From JANXLO01 sp038231295 (GTDB taxonomy: Bacteria > Armatimonadota > Chthonomonadetes > Chthonomonadales > Chthonomonadaceae), in assembly GCA_038231295.1 (NCBI GenBank), contig JBBRLP010000106.1, forward strand, positions 1-18,967: DNA of 18,967 nt. Direction: 5' to 3'. Position numbers and translations under genes: made by a program. Positions within the stretch are counted from its first letter, which is position 1, and each line of letters begins with the position of its first letter. The notes under the pieces were generated by a model. The model saw only the letters and a program-made list of their open reading frames with translations, made no database searches and was not told the DNA's origin. Shown one piece after another: positions 1 to 5,770 of the stretch.

Positions 1-181
1 CACGTCTGCCGAGGGGTCTGTTGCCAGGAAAAGGCGAGATTGGCGTCTGTTTCTGAGTAGAATCGACTCTCTGCCCGCTCCGTAGCATTCTTGATGGGCA
101 AAGCAACCACGGCGACAGCCGACTTTTGAAAAAGGCTCTACCGGCAAAATTCTTCTGGAGGCCGGGGTTAAATACGAAACC

Positions 182-802
182 TTGCTCGAATGCGGTCATC
201 CCGTAGAGGCGATCACTCGCGTTGCCAAGCAGCACGAAGCAGACTTGATTGTGCTGGGCGGGCAGGGAGTGAGCGATGTGGCGTCATTCCTATTGGGCAG
301 TGTCTCCGAAGGGGTGCTGCACCACGCCCACTGTCCTGTCCTGATCGTCCGGGGTAACCTTCCAATGTCGTTTCAGCAGGTTCTGCTGGCTTCAGATGGT
401 TCGGAGGGAGCCCTTCATGCCGCGGTCGCTGCCGTCAAGATCGCGCAAAAATTCGCCGCTTCTTTGCGTGTACTCAATATGCTTGACGGCGCTTCGCTTC
501 CCTACAGCCTGTCGCCGTATCTTGGTACGGACAGCGAGACTCCGTATTCCCGCGCGACGCATCTGCTGGAGAAGATCACCGCAGACGTTCGTGCAAAAGC
601 CCGCGGAACCTGGATTGCCTGCTCCTTTCATCAGGAGACAGGCGCTCCAGCGGAAATCATTGTCGCCTTCGCCAGGCGCCTGGGCATCGACCTGATTGTC
701 CTCGGCTCCCGGGGCCGGGGCGCTCTGACTTCTCTGCTGCTCGGCAGTGTCTCCAATAGCGTCGCGCACCATGCCCACTGCTCCGTGCTGGTAATGCGCT
801 GA
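182..802 (+). CDS. Tandem universal stress protein (UspA family), first domain truncated at its 5' end
   Basis: Universal stress proteins are cytoplasmic nucleotide-binding proteins of the stress response. Two Usp halves are visible. The first keeps only its C-terminal half, ending with a G-x2-G-x9-G-S nucleotide-binding motif (GGQG, then GSVS, residues about 28-44). The second is complete (residues about 62-206) and ends with the same motif (GSRG, then GSVS). The frame stays open upstream only to about position 95, after a TGA at 92-94. Usp-like residues (KILLEAG) are recognisable from about 146 but lie upstream of the TTG at 182, and no ATG or GTG precedes it. The alpha/beta start of domain 1 is therefore missing, and I could not find it in the other frames of bases 1-130. 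An ATG at 365 would give a normal single-domain Usp of 145 residues, which may be what is expressed. The family assignment is firm; the start and integrity are not. Confidence 0.75.
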   Translation: MLECGHPVEAITRVAKQHEADLIVLGGQGVSDVASFLLGSVSEGVLHHAHCPVLIVRGNLPMSFQQVLLASDGSEGALHAAVAAVKIAQKFAASLRVLNMLDGASLPYSLSPYLGTDSETPYSRATHLLEKITADVRAKARGTWIACSFHQETGAPAEIIVAFARRLGIDLIVLGSRGRGALTSLLLGSVSNSVAHHAHCSVLVMR

Positions 803-1086
803 CGATCTTCTTGATGTATCTCAAGTTATAAAAGATTGTGTTGAGTAGGAGGATTATGCTCCGCACTTCCGACAACTCTCAAGGGGGTTGTTAAGCGGTA
901 GATATACTAACGGCACGTCAAAATCACGAGGTTATGCCGTTCATTCCAGTCGCGTAATCACCGGTTTCTCATGCGCCGCACGATTCACCCTGGCGCACAG
1001 CCTCTGCTCTGCCGTCTGTCGCGGCAGTTACGCCTCTATTCTGACACGAACCCGCCTCGGTTGTCACCTGCCTCTCGAAACCCTTA
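803..1086. other. Convergent intergenic gap with two hairpins
   Basis: No gene is supported between the stress protein and the broken response regulator, whose 3' ends face each other. Two inverted repeats lie in it: TGCGCC at 972-977 with GGCGCA at 992-997, and CTGCCG at 1009-1014 with CGGCAG at 1022-1027 (7-base loop). Neither is followed by a T run, so a terminator role is only possible. A 12-codon ORF at 856-894 has a good AGGAGG ribosome site but no recognisable product. Confidence 0.4.
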
Positions 1087-1492
1087 CTATTTATCCTCTC
1101 TCTTTCCTCTCCAGCGGGAGTAGGCGGCGGCCACGCCCGGAAGCAGCAGATCGCTGGTAATCGGCTTGACGATGTAGCCACAGACGCCAAGCCGCTCCGC
1201 CTGCTCGCGCACCTTCGTATCGGCGAACGCGGTAAGCATCACGATGCAGACGGGCAAAACCGCGAGGATTTCCCGTGTGGCCTCCAGCCCCGACTGCTTC
1301 GGCATACGAATGTCCATAAGGACGATGTCAGGCCGTTCCCGCAGCACGGCGCGGACCGCCTCAACGCCATCGAAAGCAAGCCTCCCGTTCCATTCCGGCC
1401 CGCGTAAGGACGCGCCGAAGCTGCATCTGGGTCACGCCCTAGTCTTCGCAGATAACGACCCGCAGACCCTTGAGGCTATCCGTTCCGTTCAC
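1087..1492 (-). pseudogene. PdtaR-like response regulator receiver, broken by a stop codon and a frameshift
   Basis: The gene would start with GTG at 1492-1490, 7 bases after the histidine kinase stop and behind AGGGGAA. It reads LRVVICED, the acidic start of a receiver domain, and then meets TAG at 1441-1439 where a receiver commonly has Glu (GAG to TAG is one base). Reading through gives GVTQMQLRRVLTRAGME, after which the frame must change near 1381-1391 to continue as AFDGVEAVRAVL and on through the phospho-Asp region (DIVLMDIRMP), the Thr (IVMLTAF) and the Lys (YIVKPI) to the stop at 1087. Two lesions together indicate a pseudogene, unless both are sequencing errors. The receiver resembles those of PdtaR-type regulators that pair with HisKA_2 kinases, but no ANTAR domain follows. 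It was probably the partner of the adjacent kinase. Confidence 0.8.
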
Positions 1493-1499
1493 GTTCCCC

Positions 1500-3914
1500 T
1501 CAGGCCGAGGCAGGGCGTTCGGGGAAGCTAATGGTGACTCGCCCTCGTGGGAACCCGCTGTCTGGTGCGTTGCCATAGGTGATCTCGCCCTGCAAGTCGG
1601 CGCTGACCAGGGAGGCGACCAGATCGAGTCCGAAGTGGGCATCCTGTACCGCATTGAAATCGGCGGGGAAACCGGGGCCGGGGTCTTCGACAACGAGTCG
1701 CAGACGGCCCGGCTCACGGTGTAACGAGACAACAATGGCGTTTTCTCCTCCCGTCTCCTGACTGTCACGAAAGACCGCGCTGTGTTTGGCAGCGTTGCTG
1801 ACCAGTTCGTTGACGATAAGGGCGAGCGAGGTGGCGACTTTGGTGGGCAGGGAGACGGGTTCGGCTTCCAGTCGAATCGGCGCGCCATTCTGCGGAGTTC
1901 GCAGTCCATTACTGAGCAGTTCCGTCAGGCGGCGCAGCACGGTGTCCACCGCGACATCCCCAATAGGCCGATCCCGCGACAGCATATCGTGCACGAGCGC
2001 AATCGTCTTGATCCGCAGCAGACTCTGGTAGACCGTCTGGACGGGAATTTGTGTTTCTGCCGGGTCTATCTGCATCTCCAGCAGCGCGGTGACGGACTGG
2101 AGATTATTCTTGATGCGGTGATGCGCCTCCTGCACCGCCAGAGCCAACTGCTCGTTGCGGTCACGGGTCTCTTCCAGAGCAGTCTGAATCTGCCGTTTTC
2201 GGTTCACCACTTCGACGGCCAGCGTTTCGAGATTTTCGGTCTTCACGGCGAGTTCAAGCTGCAATGCCTGCCTGGCCCGCTTCATCGTGACCAGATTGCC
2301 GACACGCGCCCGCAGTTCCTCGACCGCGACAGGCTTCATCACATAGTCCTGAGCGCCGGAGCGGAGCATCTGGATACGCAGTTCGTCGTCCGCCTTCGCA
2401 GTGAGCAGGACGATAGGCGTCTCGTCAAATTTCGGATTTTTCCGCAGTTCCCGCACCATCTGGTCGCCCGTGCGGCGCGGCATCATGACATCGCTGAGGA
2501 TCAGGTCGGGTTCCAGTTCGAGCGCCTTCTGCTCGCCTTCGATACCATCGTGCGCGGTAGCAGTGCGATAGGTCTCCCCGAGCGTGTCCAGCAGAAAGCC
2601 GCGCATATCCACATTGTCTTCCACGATCAGAACGAGTGGTTCATCGGTATGGTGTAGAACCGTCTCGGACTGCTGATGCACCCGCAGTTCGTCGAGGGCC
2701 TGCTGCATCCGGTCTTCGTCCGAACCGGTGGGCGCAGGCTGCACTTCGACCCCGGCAGGCGCATTCAGAGGCAGGACAATCGAAAATATGGACCCTCCGC
2801 CGGGCGCCTCGCTCACCTCCACCGAACCGCCGTGCAGTTCGACGAAATCCTTCACGATGGCAAGCCCCAGCCCGGTGCCTCCGAACTGCCGCGTGGAGGC
2901 GCTATCCACCTGCCGAAATCGCTCGAAAACGATCTCACGCATCTCCGGAGAGATACCGGGGCCGTTGTCCTGAACGCGCAGTGTGGCGAAGCCCTCCTCT
3001 GCCTCCAGTTTGACACGAATATGCCCGCCGTTTGGCGTGAACTTCACGGCGTTTGAGAGCAGATTGAGCAGAACGCGCTGGATTTTGTCGGGGTCGAGTT
3101 GGGCAGGCAATGTGTCCGGGCAGGCGACCTCCAGTGTCAGGCTGCGTTCTCGGGCAACACCGTCGAAATGCGCGGTCATGAGGCGGGTCAGCGCGGCAAG
3201 GTCGGTCTCGGCGTACCGGACATTCATCTTCCCCGCTTCCATCTTCGCGACATCCAGCAGGTCGTTGACGTGCTTGAGCAGGGTGCGGGCGTTGCGCTGA
3301 ATCAGCGTGAGGTCTTCGCGCTGTGAGGCCGTCAGCCCTTCGCCGCGTAGCAGTTTTTCCGTAGGGCCAAGCACCAACGCGAGCGGGGTGCGGAGTTCGT
3401 GGCTGACGTTGGCGAAGAACTGCGACTTCAGCTCGTCCATCTGCTTTAACTGGATATAGAGGGTATTGAGTTCGCCATTTTTGCGGGCCAACTCTTCGCG
3501 GCTTTCCGCGATCATGTGCGGCCCTTCGACAATCAGCGAGAAGCGTTTATGATGCGCGAGAAACACCCAGGCGGGGATGACGGTCAGCCAGTGCGCGAAG
3601 GTCTCGAAGCGGTATCCCGGCCAGAGGACAGTGGTGACGCCCGCCAGCAGATGCCCGAAGGAGCAGGTGACGAAGATGCCGAGCAGCGAGAAGCCCATGA
3701 TGGTCTTCTGGATATGGGAAGCCCGGTACATCCGCTGCGCGATGAGCAGCGCAACGAGCGCATAGGCCAGCGAAATCAGCCAGTTCGCCGCCACATAGGC
3801 AATGACCCAGCCGTTATCATACAGAAAACAGCCCCGATGTAGCATATACCCGTTCCCGGCGAGCCAGTCGAGCAGTCCGCCAGCGGGCTGCAGTGCGCCC
3901 ATATCGTGAGGCAT
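1500..3914 (-). CDS. Hybrid sensor histidine kinase with ethylene-receptor-like membrane domain and two kinase cores
   Basis: An 804-residue membrane sensor kinase. Domain order: three hydrophobic segments (about 37-60, 72-97, 106-121); a coiled stretch (about 135-165); HisKA with SHELRTP (phospho-His 172); HATPase with N287, DNGPG 317-321 and GGTGLG 345-350; a receiver domain with VEDN 431-434, phospho-Asp 475, T505 and K527; a second linker coil (about 545-592); HisKA_2 with HHRIKNNLQ from 598; and a second HATPase with NELVSNAAKH 702-711 and DPGPGF 744-749. The membrane part matches the ethylene-receptor family layout: a Gly-Cys-x-Leu entry, an AY motif in helix 1 and C84-x3-H88 in helix 2, where those receptors bind copper. 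N44 sits where the family has Asp. ATG at 3914 has a GGAAGGA ribosome site 6 bases upstream. The cytochrome c gene lies 88 bases upstream and the broken regulator follows directly, so all three may share a transcript. Kinase assignment is certain; the ligand is unknown. Confidence 0.93.
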   Translation of the reverse strand: MPHDMGALQPAGGLLDWLAGNGYMLHRGCFLYDNGWVIAYVAANWLISLAYALVALLIAQRMYRASHIQKTIMGFSLLGIFVTCSFGHLLAGVTTVLWPGYRFETFAHWLTVIPAWVFLAHHKRFSLIVEGPHMIAESREELARKNGELNTLYIQLKQMDELKSQFFANVSHELRTPLALVLGPTEKLLRGEGLTASQREDLTLIQRNARTLLKHVNDLLDVAKMEAGKMNVRYAETDLAALTRLMTAHFDGVARERSLTLEVACPDTLPAQLDPDKIQRVLLNLLSNAVKFTPNGGHIRVKLEAEEGFATLRVQDNGPGISPEMREIVFERFRQVDSASTRQFGGTGLGLAIVKDFVELHGGSVEVSEAPGGGSIFSIVLPLNAPAGVEVQPAPTGSDEDRMQQALDELRVHQQSETVLHHTDEPLVLIVEDNVDMRGFLLDTLGETYRTATAHDGIEGEQKALELEPDLILSDVMMPRRTGDQMVRELRKNPKFDETPIVLLTAKADDELRIQMLRSGAQDYVMKPVAVEELRARVGNLVTMKRARQALQLELAVKTENLETLAVEVVNRKRQIQTALEETRDRNEQLALAVQEAHHRIKNNLQSVTALLEMQIDPAETQIPVQTVYQSLLRIKTIALVHDMLSRDRPIGDVAVDTVLRRLTELLSNGLRTPQNGAPIRLEAEPVSLPTKVATSLALIVNELVSNAAKHSAVFRDSQETGGENAIVVSLHREPGRLRLVVEDPGPGFPADFNAVQDAHFGLDLVASLVSADLQGEITYGNAPDSGFPRGRVTISFPERPASA

Positions 3915-4002
3915 GGTGTCTCCTTCCAGGAATCGTAACTACAAGGCACGGAAGAACAAACTGCGTGTATGCAGGGCGAACCGCGTACAGGGGCTTATCG
4001 CG

Positions 4003-4371
4003 CTAACGGGCGGTCTCCCTGGCAAGACTCCGGGCGTACCGGGCGACGGCCTCGATCTCGGCGGTCGAAAGCCGGGATTTCAGGGCGGGCATCGCCCCGC
4101 GCCCGTTGGCGATGATGCGGACGAACGCCTGTTCCGAGAGAGATTTTGCAGCGGAGAGGCGCATCTGCGGCACTGCGCCCCGCCGGTCGTTGGTTCCCTG
4201 CGGCCCATGACAGTCAGCGCAGTAGGTCGTAAACAGGCGCGAGCCATCGGGCGCGGTGGCAGAGGGCGAAGCGGGTCTGCATCCCACCAGAAGCAGAGGC
4301 AGCAACCCGGCGACCGGAAACCCGACAAAGCCCCATGCCAGCCACGCTGTTTTCAGACAGTTCCTCTGCAC
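4003..4371 (-). CDS. Small lipoprotein c-type cytochrome
   Basis: A 122-residue electron carrier expected outside the cytoplasmic membrane. A basic start and hydrophobic segment (about 8-30) end in LLVGC, a lipobox with lipidated C31. The mature part has one heme site CADCH (C51, C54, H55) and the probable sixth ligand M94 in GRGAMP, followed by a helix (STAEIEAVARYARSL) that closes class I cytochrome domains. Length fits a monoheme cytochrome of the cytochrome c6/CcoP type. GTG at 4371-4369 is taken as start because AAGGGGAG lies about 6 bases upstream. The gene ends 88 bases before the hybrid histidine kinase on the same strand. A perfect palindrome (4412-4427) lies in its upstream region. 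The redox partner cannot be told from the sequence. Confidence 0.88.
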   Translation of the reverse strand: MQRNCLKTAWLAWGFVGFPVAGLLPLLLVGCRPASPSATAPDGSRLFTTYCADCHGPQGTNDRRGAVPQMRLSAAKSLSEQAFVRIIANGRGAMPALKSRLSTAEIEAVARYARSLARETAR

Positions 4372-4411
4372 CTACTTCTCCCCTTCTGGCGGGAAAATAG
4401 CCGCCCCCCGG

Positions 4412-4427
4412 CCCCCGATTTCGGGGG
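4412..4427. repeat. Perfect C5-G5 palindrome, repeat family copy
   Basis: CCCCCGATTTCGGGGG is a perfect inverted repeat 40 bases upstream of the cytochrome c start. The same 16 bases recur exactly at 9113-9128. Here it also sits inside a wider inverted pair, CTTCTCCCC (4375-4383) and GGGGGAGAAG (4423-4432), so a longer hairpin could form in the cytochrome leader. Confidence 0.7.
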
Positions 4428-4694
4428 AGAAGGCATTTTCATGCGATAGGGTGCGCCCCGCGTATAGAAGGCTGATGGGAAAATTCGTGAAGGGCCGCGC
4501 ATATTCCTGTTTTGCTCTCCCTGCGGCAGGAGCGGACGGTTCCGAAAGCGAACTTACCGGCATCGTGAGTCTGCGCGAGACCTCGAGAGCGCTGCTCTGT
4601 CCCGAACTTACATGGGCCTTACCACAAGGAAGAAGCGCCGCCCCGCATGAGAAACCCGAACGAGTCCCTATAGGAAATCCTGAACCGACAACTG
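4428..4694. other. Intergenic stretch without a recognised gene
   Basis: Between the palindrome and the ankyrin-like remnant I see no convincing ORF, tRNA or hairpin. It should contain the promoter of the minus-strand cytochrome/kinase genes, but no good -10/-35 pair was found. An ORF on the minus strand overlapping the palindrome has composition-driven content and no recognisable domain. Confidence 0.4.
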
Positions 4695-4823
4695 ATGGAA
4701 GCATTGGTAGCAGACGATATCAAAGCGGCCCTCGCCCTCGTCAACGGGGGCGTGAAGAAAGTGGTTGAGGGGCCTCATCTGACTGACAGGGACAATCTTA
4801 CGGCTCTTGAATCCGGTCTGTGA
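4680..4823 (+). pseudogene. Ankyrin-repeat-like remnant
   Basis: A short open stretch after an in-frame TAG at 4671-4673 reads NRQLMEALVADDIKAALAL followed by VNGGVKK. This matches the helix-turn-helix pattern of an ankyrin repeat (L-x-EA-x-x-x-D-x-x-x-x-x-x-L-x-x-G). An ATG at 4695 would give 42 residues ending at 4823. The repeat is not continued: the expected VN/ADVN loop is replaced and no second repeat follows. It overlaps the 3' end of the convergent PIN-toxin gene by 26 bases. I read it as the leftover of a longer ankyrin gene; a chance ORF is possible. Confidence 0.35.
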
Positions 4824-5229
4824 GGTCGGGAGCGACGCGGCGGAAATGGGTCGTGTTGAGCGTCAGCAATAGATCAATCCCGGCTTTGCGGGCAACGGCG
4901 GCAATGAGGGCATCGTACACCTGTCCACCGCCGATACTTCGGGCAGAGAGGTCGGTTAGGACGGTAACGACTTCCGCTTCCGTGAGCGTCACAATCTCAA
5001 AGAAAGGCAAGTTGCGTTCGATAGCCTCCCACGCAACACCTGGTAAAAGGCGATTCGGCGGAGGCATCCGGGTCAACGTGGAATAGATTTCAGTCAGAGA
5101 ATGCGCTGCCAGAACGCCCGAAATCTCACCCGCAAGAATACGCTGCTGCCAGTACATGGCTCGTGCATGAGCAGGATGATTTTTGAGAATGGACGCGACC
5201 ATGACGGAAGTATCAGGAAGAACTTTCAT
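4798..5229 (-). CDS. PIN-domain ribonuclease toxin (VapC-like)
   Basis: A 143-residue PIN-domain protein, the usual VapC length. VapC toxins are Mg-dependent endoribonucleases that cut RNA and stop translation until bound by their antitoxin. Acidic residues are at the expected places: D6 in LPDTSV, E47 in SLTEIY and D106 in VYDALIA. The fourth position, usually Asp, appears as N125 in LTLNTTHF, a change tolerated in some PIN proteins. ATG at 5229 is chosen because the domain begins there; a longer ORF reaching 5358 only reads through the antitoxin coding region. The start overlaps the antitoxin's 3' end by 17 bases, so translation is probably coupled. Targets cannot be predicted. Confidence 0.85.
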   Translation of the reverse strand: MKVLPDTSVMVASILKNHPAHARAMYWQQRILAGEISGVLAAHSLTEIYSTLTRMPPPNRLLPGVAWEAIERNLPFFEIVTLTEAEVVTVLTDLSARSIGGGQVYDALIAAVARKAGIDLLLTLNTTHFRRVAPDLTDRIQEP

Positions 5230-5566
5230 CGTGTTTTCCCAGAGTATCGGGAAAGAAAGAGCGGATGCGCTCCTCCCGCATTTCGGCCACGAAGTCACGT
5301 TGGGCATCTTCGGGAGACATTCTCCGTCCCCCTGCGATGACCCAGAAGCCGCCTTCATTCGTCAAATAGGGTTCGACGTACTCCTCATCTTCTGGAAGCG
5401 GTTCGATACGAACGTCTGCCGCCGGGGCCGTGTCATCCCACTCTGCCAGCAGCGCATCTAAGGCTTCTCCCATGGTGCGCCCAACCGATTGATGCCTGCC
5501 TGCCGTCGCCCGAAATCCTGCGGAGTTCGTTTCGCTTGTTTCGATCTGTACTGAGACGCTTGCCAT
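5213..5566 (-). CDS. Putative antitoxin of the PIN toxin
   Basis: A 117-residue acidic protein directly upstream of, and overlapping, the PIN toxin. An N-terminal beta-like stretch (ASVSVQIETSET) is followed by RHQSVGRTMGEALDALLAEW, a phrase seen in small proteins that accompany PIN toxins in cyanobacteria and related soil bacteria. The C-terminal part (from about residue 85) is charged and helical, which would suit a toxin-wrapping tail. No ribbon-helix-helix, AbrB or helix-turn-helix motif is obvious, so DNA binding is unproven. ATG at 5566 has GAAGGGAG immediately upstream (5573-5580); a TTG two codons earlier is less likely. Function is inferred from gene order and overlap. Confidence 0.7.
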   Translation of the reverse strand: MASVSVQIETSETNSAGFRATAGRHQSVGRTMGEALDALLAEWDDTAPAADVRIEPLPEDEEYVEPYLTNEGGFWVIAGGRRMSPEDAQRDFVAEMREERIRSFFPDTLGKHDESSS

Positions 5567-5590
5567 TGTCAACTCCCTTCCCAGGTCTCC

Positions 5591-5609
5591 AGCAGAGAAT
5601 GCCTCTGCT
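5591..5609. promoter_or_regulatory. Perfect 7-bp hairpin/inverted repeat in the toxin-antitoxin leader
   Basis: AGCAGAG (5591-5597) and CTCTGCT (5603-5609) are exact inverted repeats with a 5-base loop. They lie between the -10 box at 5639-5644 and the antitoxin ATG at 5566. It may be an operator for autoregulation by the antitoxin or the toxin-antitoxin complex, or a leader RNA hairpin. Confidence 0.5.
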
Positions 5610-5638
5610 CGGCTCGTCCTCTTCGTGTGGATAAGGAA

Positions 5639-5644
5639 ATTATA
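5639..5644 (-). promoter_or_regulatory. Extended -10 promoter of the toxin-antitoxin operon
   Basis: On the minus strand the sequence is TGGTATAAT, a perfect -10 hexamer with the TGn extension. No good -35 box is present at 17-18 bases, which fits an extended -10 promoter. Transcription would start near 5632, giving a leader of about 66 bases before the antitoxin. Confidence 0.55.
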
Positions 5645-5770
5645 CCATAGGGCGCCTTCGTGCTATTGGCCTGCTTGCGGGTTGGTCGCAGATGCCAAAA
5701 CCAGGCATGCAACGGATTGAGGACGAGCAGGCTGTCTTCTGGGAGCGGTTCGATAGAGCATTTTTTGGCT

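Noticed and set aside
856..894. 12-codon ORF (MLRTSDNSQGGC) with a good AGGAGG site
   Set aside because: It is too short to judge and is not upstream of a plus-strand gene, so a leader-peptide role has no target.
1782..2657. 291-codon plus-strand frame inside the histidine kinase
   Set aside because: It is antisense to well-supported receiver and HisKA_2 code and shows no domain of its own.
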